Of a stretch of DNA of 64,000 nucleotides, positions 32,601-42,095 are shown piece after piece (position 1 is the stretch's first letter; each line of letters opens with the position of its first letter). The notes beneath the pieces were generated by a model that was given only the letters and a program-made list of their open reading frames with translations, did not search any database and was not told where the DNA came from. Made by a program: the position numbers and the translations under genes. The DNA is from Congeria kusceri (Eukaryota > Mollusca > Bivalvia > Myida > Dreissenidae), in NCBI GenBank assembly GCA_027627225.1, contig CM051029.1:19667156-19731155 (forward strand), given 5' to 3'.

Positions 32601-34523
32601 TAATATGCTGACTCAAATGGTGATTTTCCGTGTGCAGTTTGGAAATTATGGAGACTACATGGCGAACGTTTCCAACACATTGGGTTCAGTAGCGCAAGTG
32701 TTTACCTTACACGCACAGTGTATGTATCTATAACAATGTTGAGTTTGTTCGTTTTTGTAATTATGTTCTAACACAACACATAGTAACACTTAACTAGAGA
32801 TATGTATTGATGAAGTTAGTAGATTCGCAGTAATAATCGCGTATGTATATACATAGGTTTTATTATTTATTTGAGTACAATTATTTTGCCAAACCATATG
32901 TTCGGAAGGACTTGCTTATTGACCTAGTAGGAAAAAAGGACATTGTTATTACATGGGTTCCTGATTTTAATGGCGGTCTGGATCAGAACTTCACTTATTA
33001 ATACAAAGAAGTCGATATTGAAATCTGGAGAGATATATGCGTAGCGGTTCTGTTATAAGCTATACCTGGGCTATTGAAGGATTAAAACCTGGCACGACTT
33101 ACACAATAAAAATGCTGGCAGAAAACAAAATAGGCAAATCAGAGTGGACTATGGAAATAAGGGAAACAACCCTAGTTGGCACACGAACGGTGTTTACTCA
33201 CTACAGTATTAAATATAAATGATAAAACTCGATATTAGCAAAGATAAGTAAAACCAATTAAATGGTTCCTTTGTCATATAATGTATATATTGAATATTTG
33301 ATTTCAGTTGAGAGTAGCCCTGAAACGTCAGTTGTGGGTGGTGTAGTAGGTGGCGTCTTGGGGGTTGTTGTCATCGTGATTGCTGTGTCCATCCTGCTAT
33401 GGAGACATATATCGCATGGTGAATACGTGTTGCATTGTATTGAGCTGTATAACCTTTGCATATACATGTACATGCTAATTTCATTTATTGGTTTGTGGTT
33501 TATTATGTAATAGATGACAGTTATTTATGGAGCAGCAGAACGAGTTTAGGAGATCTAGTGTTTTGCAGTTTATTGAATAATATTTGTGGAATTCGTACTT
33601 GATCTCAAAACTGGCTGCTGATGAATTATCAAATAAAAATAACAACATCACAACCTGTAACATGCATAATATATTATAAAACAATTACTTAGACTGATAC
33701 TTATTTATATCAATAACAGCATAGTGACTTCAATTATTTTAGGGCGAAACGAATCCACCACATACCAAACGCATATCAACTCGACTGACCAGTACGAAGA
33801 TCTTGTCAGAGAACCGTAAGTCAATGTATATACAAACATGTGCAAGTTGATATATCATATAAATTATTTGACCAATTGCAAATATTATAACTTGTGTGTG
33901 ATTTATCACTTTATTAAAATAAACCGTTGTCAACGGTAACTACAAAAACATAGATAATTAATCATATCAGTCTGCTAGTCATACAATAACATCTAATAAT
34001 GATATTAAAATGGGTGCATTTAGACGAAACAACGATGCCTCAAACACAGATGGAAGTTATGAAACATGTAGAATTGGTAAGGTTTCATATATCAGTTAAT
34101 TATTGATGTCAACTATATCAAACCCGGATACATAATAAAGATAATACATCTTATGATTCTGCTTTTATATTTGTTAACAAGTGTCATCTTTAAGATTAAA
34201 AACAACACAACGAAACCATAAGTTGTTTCGCATCTACCTCGCCTCAGTTTTAATTAATTGTTTCCCTGACTGTCTGTGTTGTTTTCTTGACAATTACTTT
34301 TTCGTTTCATGTTCTACCAGATTCTGCACATTCTCACCATGATAATAAGTATGAGACACTTGCAGAACTACAATTCCGTGAATATTCGAGTCTAACTCCT
34401 TTCGAAACTCAAGGAGACATCACATCTTCCACAGATAATCAGCCTAGTATGCCAGCATTAAGACAAACTGTGTCGTCAACTGATGATCGGGACTACGTTA
34501 ATATGACGTTGTCAACTCTTTAA
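25731..34523 (+). CDS. Type I membrane receptor: signal peptide, nine Ig domains, TM, ITAM-bearing tail
   Basis: Fourteen exons, all with consistent phase: 25731-25788, 25971-26315, 28516-28821, 29045-29335, 29459-29746, 30251-30556, 30659-30949, 31234-31518, 32002-32295, 32402-32719, 33308-33418, 33743-33815, 34024-34076, 34321-34523. They total 3222 bp, encoding 1073 residues. The signal peptide is MDSFVFVSILYIKGLTWLQ. Nine extracellular exons each encode one Ig-like domain and are phase 1-1; most start with Tyr-x-x at the boundary. The TM span is VVGGVVGGVLGVVVIVIAVS, with no charged residue. The tail has QYEDL, a canonical ITAM (YETL-x7-YSSL, 34350-34394) and YVNM (34494-34505). By domain plan it belongs to the NCAM/nephrin/CD22-like IgSF group; orthology is not assignable by eye. 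Inferred role: a surface recognition or adhesion receptor signalling through SH2 proteins. A decayed FN3 exon lies between Ig9 and TM. Confidence 0.9.
25971..26315 (+). CDS. Receptor exon 2: Ig domain 1
   Basis: DATTPALNVDTNDVFVNSS, core Cys in VTFTC and RWHC, Trp in VAWYKK. Four further Cys (NGKC, LQCSC, YIC) suggest extra disulfides not present in the other domains. Confidence 0.88.
26395..26490. repeat. (ACT)n/(AAC)n microsatellite in receptor intron 2
   Basis: ACTACTACT with AAC interruptions. Adjacent to the AG tract. Confidence 0.9.
26502..26690. repeat. (AG)n microsatellite
   Basis: Degenerate GAGAGACAGAG units becoming a pure AG run at about 26607-26690. The poly-Ser/Leu and Glu/Arg frames across it are artefacts. 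Confidence 0.95.
27195..27315. mobile_element. Hairpin MITE-like element, about 120 bp, in receptor intron 2
   Basis: Left end AGAATATTAGGTAAGTGTTG and AATAAAGATCAAGTTTAT; the right end is its reverse complement (GATAAACTTGATCTTTATTC, AACACTAACCTTATATTCT). The arms are about 45 bp, with a ~25-bp GC-richer loop. Confidence 0.75.
28516..28821 (+). CDS. Receptor exon 3: Ig domain 2
   Basis: LPLTSLTIQPEAPLSYPV start; core FTC...IQWF...LSC. The acceptor follows TTTCATTTCCAG; donor T|GTAAGT. Confidence 0.88.
29045..29335 (+). CDS. Receptor exon 4: Ig domain 3
   Basis: PVSKPILTINNISIFSTI start; core HLNC, YHWTY, VSC. N-glycosylation sites NIS, NVT, NGT, NST, NFT. Confidence 0.88.
29459..29746 (+). 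CDS. Receptor exon 5: Ig domain 4, non-canonical donor
   Basis: YPPSITRLLNKDINLEIV start; core IECAS, VFWQG, WTCTATN. The phase-1 end at 29746 is followed by GCAATT rather than GTAAGT, so the intron would be GC-AG. All neighbouring domain exons end with the same T| at the same point, which supports this boundary. Confidence 0.8.
30251..30556 (+). CDS. Receptor exon 6: Ig domain 5
   Basis: YGPVVPTIKYSILQHSDK start; core RFMCS, YSWGS, YTCTVKN. Many N-x-S/T sites in the second half. Confidence 0.88.
30659..30949 (+). CDS. Receptor exon 7: Ig domain 6, second core Cys replaced
   Basis: YGPENIEAKFNNIEQIDQ start. First core Cys in TIACF; Trp in CSWYG. At the F-strand position the text is NLTSNAVN, with Ser where Cys is expected, while an extra Cys appears beside the Trp (PSCSW). 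Confidence 0.87.
31234..31518 (+). CDS. Receptor exon 8: Ig domain 7
   Basis: YPPAVQVLQNQSALLNTS start; core VTCIL, FTWIRK, and DEGEYQCNASN, the classic DxGxYxC F-strand motif. Confidence 0.9.
32002..32295 (+). CDS. Receptor exon 9: Ig domain 8
   Basis: YGAYIRAFKAYESSIN start; core ELVCEADGDPQP and YDAGSYKCLANN, with a second Cys (ARCEY). The longer open frame over the same bases (32086-32733) is a different frame for this exon and misleading here. Confidence 0.88.
32402..32719 (+). CDS. Receptor exon 10: Ig domain 9, no core cysteines
   Basis: CAPRASPFSPPITEQYR start; FSWYKR retains the Trp. Both core Cys positions are hydrophobic (VFIFTIM and GDYMANVSN). This is the membrane-proximal Ig fold, seen without a disulfide in some IgSF receptors. 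Confidence 0.85.
32887..33170 (+). pseudogene. Decayed fibronectin type III exon inside receptor gene
   Basis: The first part reads KKDIVITWVPDFNGGLDQNF then TY and TAA (about 32998-33000). After a frame change it reads YTWAIEGLKPGTTYTIKMLA and ENKIGKSEWTMEIRETTL. 'L.PGT.Y...M.AEN..G.S.W' is the FN3 F-G signature. No good acceptor or donor flanks it in frame. It sits between phase-1 exons, so omission leaves the receptor frame intact. Confidence 0.75.
33308..33418 (+). CDS. Receptor exon 11: transmembrane segment
   Basis: FESSPETSVVGG, then a Val/Ile/Gly-rich span of about 24 residues ending ILLWRHISHG. WRH marks the cytoplasmic edge. Donor CATG|GTGAAT. Confidence 0.9.
33743..33815 (+). CDS. 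Receptor exon 12: proximal tail
   Basis: GRNESTTYQTHINSTDQ then YEDLVREP. YEDL is a YxxL motif. Acceptor TTATTTTAG; donor ACC|GTAAGT, phase 2. Confidence 0.85.
34024..34076 (+). CDS. Receptor exon 13: short tail exon
   Basis: RNNDASNTDGSYETCRI, one Tyr in an acidic context (SYETC). Phase 2 in, phase 1 out, donor TTG|GTAAGG. An alternative isoform cannot omit it without losing frame. Confidence 0.8.
34321..34523 (+). CDS. Receptor exon 14: ITAM, YVNM and stop
   Basis: DSAHSHHDNK precedes YETL-AELQFRE-YSSL (34350-34394), which meets the ITAM rule YxxL/I-x6-8-YxxL/I with acidic residues nearby. Near the end, RDYVNMTLSTL holds YVNM, fitting both YxxM (PI3K p85) and YxN (Grb2) SH2 motifs. Stop TAA 34521-34523. 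Confidence 0.9.
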
Positions 34524-34559
34524 GTGTGGCACAAATGATTTGCTGAAAATTAACTGTTA

Positions 34560-35005
34560 CGTAATGAGACAGGGGATCTTTTTTTTGTTGGCAATAGCAT
34601 ATTATCGGATTGTATTTGTAGAATTATGCATACCCGTATTGATTTGCAGGGATATATATGTAGAATTAGACATGACATTATTGAATTGTTGGGCGTTATA
34701 TGTAAAATCATGCATTACATTATTGTATTGTCGGATGATATATCATGCATACGTGAATTGATTCATCGGCTGATATTTGAAGCATTATGTATACCATATG
34801 TTATACTTTAATAGAATTGTCGTGTGATATATAAAGTCCACATGCTTAATGCTTAAATATCGTTTACATTTATGTATATGAAACATGATGCGTAACATAA
34901 TTGAAGCATTGGGTGATGCATACAATATCATACAATATCATACACAAGTAAATTGAAATATTGAGCGATATATTACGCATTTCGCATAGCATAATTATAT
35001 GTTTC
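34560..35005. repeat. Degenerate ~55-60-bp tandem repeat downstream of receptor
   Basis: Recurring blocks such as 'attattgaattgt', 'ggatatatatgtagaatta' and 'tgatatatcatgcat' at loosely regular spacing. It probably forms part of the 3' UTR. Confidence 0.4.
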
Positions 35006-35009
35006 GGAT

Positions 35010-35015
35010 AATAAA
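35010..35015 (+). promoter_or_regulatory. Candidate polyadenylation signal of the receptor gene
   Basis: AATAAA about 490 bp after the receptor stop codon; the first clear hexamer seen downstream. Confidence 0.35.
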
Positions 35016-37196
35016 TGAAATATTATACTTAATATACTTGCAGCGAAACATGATTTTTATTTTAATTGTATTATGTTAAAATCCTTGAATTGTATTGATT
35101 GTATTTTAAATTGCCGTATGTTGATGAACCAGATAAAAATGTACGAATAACGTATTGAAGATTGGGCCGAATTAATTACACCATTCACATTTAATTGTAT
35201 TTCAACTACCAAAAGCTGATGGCTATGTTACGAAAATATGCTTACATAACGTATATACCGATATTTTAATAACAATCACATAAACGCTAGGTTCTTTTCA
35301 AATTCAGTAAACAATTGAACGTGAATCATTATATTCGTAAGACGTATTGTCACTTCTCATATGATTTCTGTTAACATCGACGTTCGATCCTAATTTAATA
35401 AAACACAGCTACAGTGGGGTTAGGGATTTTGTTCCGCACATTAGGGCGGATTAATTTGCATGCCGATTTTTTATGGATTAATCTCTAACAATCCAGTTTT
35501 CAGCGAGTTTTTAGAGGTTGTTTGAGTTTTTTAGGGACTATTAAGGATTATTAAAGGTGCTAGAGTACTGCGAATGCGTAGGGGTGAAAAGGTGGAGCTA
35601 ACGAAGGATGACTTAGTACTGCGCATGCGTAGGGCTGAAAAGGCGGGGTTTATTGATTGGACAACGGTTGAATGGGCGTAGTTTATTTATGTGCGCAATC
35701 GATAGCCAATGAAGTTTAATGCGTTGAACGATAACCCCGCCCACTAATCATGCCATTTCAATCATGTTACATTTATGTGACAATAGGCTTAATAAAATAT
35801 TATTGATAATTAAAATTTACATGAAATATGCTGCGATTGATTGGCCCAACTGTATTATAAAGCCAGTGATTAAATGTATACAAACAACATTGTTATTCCC
35901 AAGATTCATGTTTATTCTTTTTTTATTTTAAGATAATATTTATTTTTGATGATTTAAGTTTCGCTGACTGTTCAGCAATTATTTTTTTAATAATAATGAA
36001 TAATGAAAAAATTATAAAAATAGCTTTAAACTTCAAGAATTAACACATTAATTAATGTATTTTAAGACAGAACTAACTGAATTAATTACAAATTAAATAT
36101 TAAAAATCAATAAAATCTTATTAAAACATATTAAATATCATTAAGAGCATTACTAAATACACCCATGCACTTTACAGAATTAATTCACAAATATGTTCTA
36201 CCTCATAAGTTGAATTTATATTCTATAAACATGAGTAATTAAATTATTATTTTAAAATATGAATTTTACAGCCACTATTTTTTAACAATGTTACTGTGTG
36301 CGCAAATGGCGCCTGCAATTTACTCTCCCGAAACAACATTTTTTGATTAATGCCGCTACTTTGAACGATGGTGCTCAATTCATACAGATACTAATACTTT
36401 TATTGTTTTTTGTAAAGAAAATGTGTATTTCCTCATTTCATTTTCTGTCTACGCAATGTATTACTGTTTATGCTATTCAATGTCTTCCCGTGATACCAGT
36501 CGAGCAGACAACTGTATATTATTTTGTCAGCTAGTTATAATATTAAAGTGTTAATACAATTATGCATATTATGCCTGATTCGAACGTCGATTCATTTGTG
36601 TCATCTATCAATCAGTAAACAATAAAATAAGGTCAGTTTAATATTTAAAACAGTAAAGTTTGTTTCGTGAAACCCGGGAACACGTTCAAATTTGGAACAC
36701 ACATCATCCCACTCAGTTGATGGCGACATTCCAATAAGGAAATGTACGAGTAATTATGTTTGTCATGCACTTATTGTTCTTCTATTATATATTTAAAAGT
36801 CAAATAAAAATAACACAAATACCTTCAGATCTCTTGCAACATTTCCTAAAGTTTGAATAAGTATTAACGGAATACATGTATGTGAATACAGAAGCTAGAT
36901 TTGGATCGTTTTAAATTGATTTCTGGTAAAAAAGAATTGTAAATGAAATTTTAAATTTTAAACAGTGTACACAAATCAATTTCTTGACCATTAGTTACAG
37001 CATATTTCAAATAGCAAGAATTTGATAATTCAAAAATACGCAACAAAGCTGACCAGTTTTGAAACTTCATATGCCCTCTATCCCCGTCTAATCGCCATAT
37101 AATTAAAAAGTACACGCGTATATCAGAAACCATCAGCACTGTTAAATTCAGTGCCTGTGATACCGCATTTTAGCTTAATACGTAAAACCATAAATA
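35016..37196. other. No gene recognised; includes a small CpG-bearing repeat
   Basis: A+T-rich except 35440-35760. There two related ~39-bp blocks, 35561-35599 and 35612-35650, share AGTACTGCG(A/C)ATGCGTAGG and GGTGAAAAGG. The second contains GCGCATGCGT, close to an NRF-1 site. No exon was found. Confidence 0.45.
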
Positions 37197-37780
37197 GCTC
37201 GATGCCCGGACCTAATCAGACAGCCGCGGGAACCTCAAGCGCTCCTACTGGATGTAGCCCGACGCCTCCGTTTCCGAGAGATTTAACAATTGCGCAACGC
37301 TGCTTTACTACCCATGTATATTCCTATTGATATACAGGCAAAATGTATCAACGCCAAACGGTTTGAGCATCGATGCCCTGACCTAAACAGGCAGCCGCGA
37401 GAACCTAAAGCACTCCTACCGGACGTGGTCCGACGCCTCTCGGCCGCACTGTTCCCGAGAAACACATTGATATAGTCTAAATACTCAAACAGTATCCTGG
37501 CGCACGTGTTGCGAAACACTACTTCCGGTTTGCATGCATTGGCATTAATATATTGTATAGATCGAACACGTTATCCTGACACTGACCATTAATCCGGAAC
37601 TGGGAAGTCAGCCGCAGGAACTTCTTAAGTGGTCCACCACCTCTCCGCCGCATCGTTCCCAAGAAAGGCGCTCTGTTAGCAGCAGTGCAACGCTGTCTTA
37701 CTTACCATGTATATTCATTCGTTTTAATATATAGGAAAAAGCATCATTGCGCACAATTTCACACGCTTTGAGCATTATTT
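37197..37780. repeat. Three-copy tandem repeat, about 170-200-bp units
   Basis: Units start near 37198, 37367 and 37570. Each has GCATCGATGCCCGGACCTAA-like text, CAGCCGCGGGAACCT, 'cctctcCGCCGCatcGTTCCCgagAaa', and (units 1 and 3) 'aacgctg(c/t)cttact.cccatgtatattc'. GC-rich relative to the flanks. Confidence 0.75.
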
Positions 37781-38017
37781 ATGAAAATAGCATTATTGAT
37801 TAAAATAATTGAGTCACAATAATCACTGTTTAGCTTAAATACACATGGAGATATAATGTACATACTTCCACGTTGCATCATATACCATATACATGACGTG
37901 TGTGTATGATTATATTTTGAATAAAATAACGTTAAATAAGATTTCAGCTAAATAAGTAAACTATCATAAACATACAAAGTACAATATGAAATGTGATGGT
38001 ATACCAATAATAATTGT

Positions 38018-38148
38018 ACAACTACTACTGCTGCTGCTGATGCTGCCACTACTACTACTACTACTATTTATACTATCACTACTGCAAGTACAATAACAAC
38101 AATTACTACTTCTACTACTACTACTTCTACTACTACTACTATTACTGC
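38018..38148. repeat. (ACT/CTG)n microsatellite
   Basis: ACTACT, CTGCTG and TTCTAC triplets. Ser-rich minus-strand frames here are artefacts. Confidence 0.9.
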
Positions 38149-38944
38149 TTTCATAGCCTGGTTCTGGGGTTGTGCTAAAATAGTACGCCTGGCACAAACC
38201 AATGTATGTCGGACGTGATGGTTTGTGTGCAGTAGTGCAATTGTGATAAAAATGTCTCCGTCCAGAAGCCACACTGAATATACCATCGCAAATATATTTC
38301 AGCATTCACATTTTGTGAGTGTAACATGCAATATCTTCACACACATGTTCCTGATATATTTATAAAGTCGATCCATACAACTGCAAACATCTGCTTATGT
38401 CCTCTTTAATTTAATTTCTTTACATACACATAAAATATTTCTATAAAGCCAGATTGGCAGACAAGAATCCCGGTTGAATTATCCTGTGTTTAATTGCCAA
38501 AAATCAAAGCAAATGCAGTTAAAATAGCATTATTTATGGAAATAGCATTGTTTATTAAAATAACACAGTCTTAGTAATTTCTTTTTAGATTTAATACGCA
38601 TTGTGGTATAACCGAGAAAATAATATACATTCTCCTTAACTGTATTGGGAACACATTTTTTTACTAGGTACTATAAGAAATTATTCGAATGATAAATTGT
38701 TGCATTTTTTTTTTGCATTTTTTAAAGTGACATGTATTTTTAAGTAAAAAAGATATGCATATCAATCAAGATATATTCAGTACCAACCCATTTGTTTTAT
38801 ATGTTTAGATTTGCAGTAAACGATGACCCAATTTAACATTTGACAAAACTGGATTTACATTATTGTAATAAACATCTTTGGTTTAAATATATTTATAGCA
38901 TGTCATATTACTACGCACTTCTTATATGTGTTGACCTTTTTTTA
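38149..38944. other. No gene recognised
   Basis: A+T-rich sequence without supported features. Confidence 0.45.
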
Positions 38945-39140
38945 CTAATGTTCAAGTAGATGATTGAGCATACTTATTTTTAAGCAGATTGTACTGAAAT
39001 AAAATATTGTACTTATGTTCAAGTATATGATTGAGCATACTTAATTTTCAAGCAGATTGTACTGAACTAAAATATTAAAAATAAAGTTCAAGTAGATGAT
39101 GTGAGCATACTTCATTTTCAAGCAGATTGTAATGAACTAG
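38945..39140 (+). repeat. 68-bp tandem repeat, three copies
   Basis: TTCAAGTAGATGATTGAGCA, 'tacttatttttaagcagatt' and 'gtactgaaataaaatatt' recur at 38951, 39018 and 39087. Confidence 0.85.
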
Positions 39141-39464
39141 TCCCAAATGTAAAAACTGTAATTGAGAAGTGTATCCTGAACATATTCAATGCTGACTTTG
39201 TTGTACTTTAAAGCTCGTGAAATTTGACATACAGTAAACCCAGACACAACACAAAACATGCTTTATTTTCATCCTCAAAACATATAACAGTATAATTGTA
39301 CAATACTTGAAATTCTGTATATGCTTGTAAAAAATGTATCAAAAGAAATAAATTAAGGTAACAATTATCCTTATATATTTAAAAAAAGCTTTAGTATTGT
39401 AAAGCATTGGTATTGTCAATTAACTAGTTTCCGTTTTGTAACTAGAAATTACCAATGCTCGAGT

Positions 39465-39797
39465 ACTACTGCTAGTGCTTCTATTGCTGCTGCTGCTGCT
39501 GCTGCTACTACTAATACTACTACTACTTCTACTACTGCTACTACTACTTCTACTACTATTACTACTTTTATTACTACTACTACTACAACTATTACTTCTG
39601 CTACTGCTACTTCTAATACCACTACTACTACTTCTACTACTACTACTACTACTAAAACCACTACTACTACTATGCTAATAATACTACTACTACCACCACT
39701 ACTTCTACTACTATTATTACTACTGCCTCCACTACTACATCTACTACTACTACTTCTACTACTACTACTACGCAACTACTACGCTACTACTACTAAT
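39465..39797. repeat. (CTA/CTG/CTT)n trinucleotide array
   Basis: Over 300 bp of CTA triplets with CTG and CTT variants. It yields poly-Leu and Ser/Val frames, which are not genes. Confidence 0.95.
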
Positions 39798-39914
39798 ATG
39801 AAAGGGTGCTGCCCCTGATCATGTTTGGTTCCCTTCTGCTGCCCCGGCTGGGCTGGTCAACACATTAATGCTTTATATCTTTTGAAATTAAATATATATT
39901 TTTGCAAATATTCA

Positions 39915-40800
39915 GTGGCAAATAAGTTGGTATTGTTCACTGGAAGTGATCAATTGGTAGTCTGCATAGGAATTATCCATTTGGCAATGTGCATGGTAAG
40001 TGTCCAGTTGGCAGTCTCTTAAGACGTGTAAAGTTGATAGGGTGCATAGGACGTATCGAGTAGCTAGAGTGCATGGGAAGTGTCCGGCTGATACTGTGTA
40101 TGGGAAGTATCCGGTTGATTGTGTGCATGGGAAGTATCCAGTTGATAGTGTGCATGGGAAGTATCCTGTTGGTAGTGTGCATGGGAAGTATCCAGTTGAT
40201 ATTGTGCATGGGAAGTGTACAGTTGGTAGTGTGCTTGGGAAGTGTCCGGTTGATAGTGTGCATTGGAAGTGTACATTTAGTATCGTGCATGGGAAGTGTA
40301 CTGTTGATAGTGAGCATGGGAAATGTCCGGTTGATAGTGTGCATGGGAAGTGTACAGTTAGTAGCATGCATGGGAAGTGCACTGTTGGTAGTGTGCTTTT
40401 GAAGTGTCCAGTTGTTTGTGAGCATGGGAAGTGTCCAGTTGGTAGTGTACATGGGACGTATTCAGTAGCTAGTGTGCATGGGAAGTGTCCGGTTGATAGT
40501 GTGCATGGGAAGTGTACAGTTAGTAGCGTGCATGGGAAGTGTACTGTTGGAAGTGTGCATGGGAAGTGTCCGGTTGATAGTGTGCATGGGAAGTGTACAG
40601 TTAGTAGCGTGCATGGGAAGTGTACTGTTGGTTGTGTGCTTGGGAAGTGTCCAATTGTTAATGAGCATGGGAAGTGTCCAGCTGGCAGTGTACATAGGAA
40701 GTGTTCAGTTGGTAGTGTGCTTGTGTAGTGTCCAGTCGATAGTGTGCATCGGTGTTATCCACTTGGTAATGTGCAACGAAAGTATGCAGTTATCAGAGTG
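39915..40800. repeat. 27-bp minisatellite, about 32 units
   Basis: Unit GTGTGCATGGGAAGTGTCCG + GTTGATA, with variants at a few positions. It is the reverse complement of the 21.1-21.5-kb array. As 27 is divisible by three, frames of up to 242 codons stay open on both strands (for example 9-residue VHGKCPVDS repeats at 40000-40728). Simultaneous openness in several frames argues against coding. Confidence 0.95.
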
Positions 40801-41389
40801 AAGTTTAGCAGACAAGTCATTGCCATAAATATCTGTTTAACATGTCTTTGTCTCTTTCTACAGTATTATCATTGTGTGTGATTATAATTTGAACTAACGC
40901 CGACGTGTTATTTTTGTTGTAAACTTGAACTGTGTTTTTGATTTAAATACCCACTTACCATAGTGTAATGTAATATTCAAACAATAAATACAAATTATGT
41001 ACATATATTATTACCAAGACGTTGGAATAAGTCGTGTGTTTCAATATAAATTTGTTATTTCTGTAATATACTTTTATAGTAGTGATTATGTTGTTGAATG
41101 TAAAATATATGATATATTAGAGTGTTTTATATATAAAAAAGATTGGTTATATATGTATACATTACGACGTAGTACACACGTTTGTTGTAGTTGCGTAGTA
41201 GCTTCGATGTGCCTCCTTATTATTTAAAACATTAATTCTGGCAAAGCCCATACCACCTTTTTACATTGACTTAAAATATACAACGTATATCCTTTATGGT
41301 GCTTAAACTTGTTGTGTATGGATGACACATGATCGTTGAAAATACTAGAAGCATTTGGTTTGCTAAGTGAGACATTTAGGTAAATGTTG
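40801..41389. other. No gene recognised
   Basis: A+T-rich. The 76-codon frame at 40997-41227 has no recognisable feature. Confidence 0.45.
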
Positions 41390-42075
41390 TGGCAGACAAA
41401 TGTGAATATTGTATTAGCCTAAAAGGTAAAACAGGCTCATTTTGATAAAGACACTTCACTGAAGATTTGAATTATATATGCTGACCATTGCAATACATAT
41501 CAAGTTTATCATAGTATGGACTCCGATTTTTCGAAGTGCTTAGATAATTGCAAATAATCTACTAGCTGACGAAATTCATAACGTTGCTCAAAATGTTTTC
41601 AATGCATTGCTTAGTTTTGGCAGAAACAAGTATAGCAGAGTCATCAGCATATACAAATAGCTTATTAGACATCAACAGACATGTCATAAACATTAATAAT
41701 GAGGGCCTGCGGTATTAAAATAGATCGCTTGAGTACGCTACACGGAACACTTGCAAGAAATACATGACATATCAACTGACTGGTGCATATCATACACTTA
41801 GGTCAATTGCTTTCAAATTAATAACAAATCACAAATTAATTACAATAATGGACTGTGTCAAATTTTTCTAAAGGTCTAATAGTACCATGCCAATACTATG
41901 ACCTTCATCCATTTGAATGAGACAAAACATGTTAGGTGTATCAAACATATATCTCTTGACATACCATGTCTAACACCAGACTGAAATTCATTCGAAAGAT
42001 TATTATGAATAAGATATTCTAAGTGATTATAAATGGTCCGTTCGGGTATGCTAGAAACGATGCTTAAAAGTGACT
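41390..42075 (-). pseudogene. Decayed CR1-like reverse transcriptase fragment (relic 1)
   Basis: Minus strand, reading from 42075: SIVSSIPERTIYNHLEYLIH, then NNLSNEFQSGVRHGMSRDIC and LIHLTC, the RT finger/palm entry. Later comes LFVYADDSAILVSAKTKQCI, with the YADD catalytic box at 41640-41651. Then LDMYCNGQHI of the thumb side. Stops and frame changes are frequent. A non-LTR element of the CR1/L2 group is the best fit. The 5' side is cut by the tandem bivalve repeat at 42096. Confidence 0.65.
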
Positions 42076-42095
42076 TTACGCTAAAAATGTTTAGC

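Noticed and set aside
32086..32733. 215-codon single open frame in the receptor gene
   Set aside because: It runs through an intron. The 5' part is the wrong frame for Ig8 (correct exon 32002-32295), while the 3' part is Ig9 (32402-32719). Splice phase and Ig motifs decide.
39449..39775. Poly-Ser/Val and poly-Leu open frames
   Set aside because: Products of the CTA/CTG trinucleotide array, open on both strands. Same for 8331-8598, 22044-22328, 26368-26806 and 37964-38305.
40000..40728. 242-codon open frame of 9-residue VHGKCPVDS repeats
   Set aside because: It lies wholly in the 27-bp minisatellite; other frames on both strands are equally open because 27 is divisible by three. No signal peptide, start context or flanking exon.
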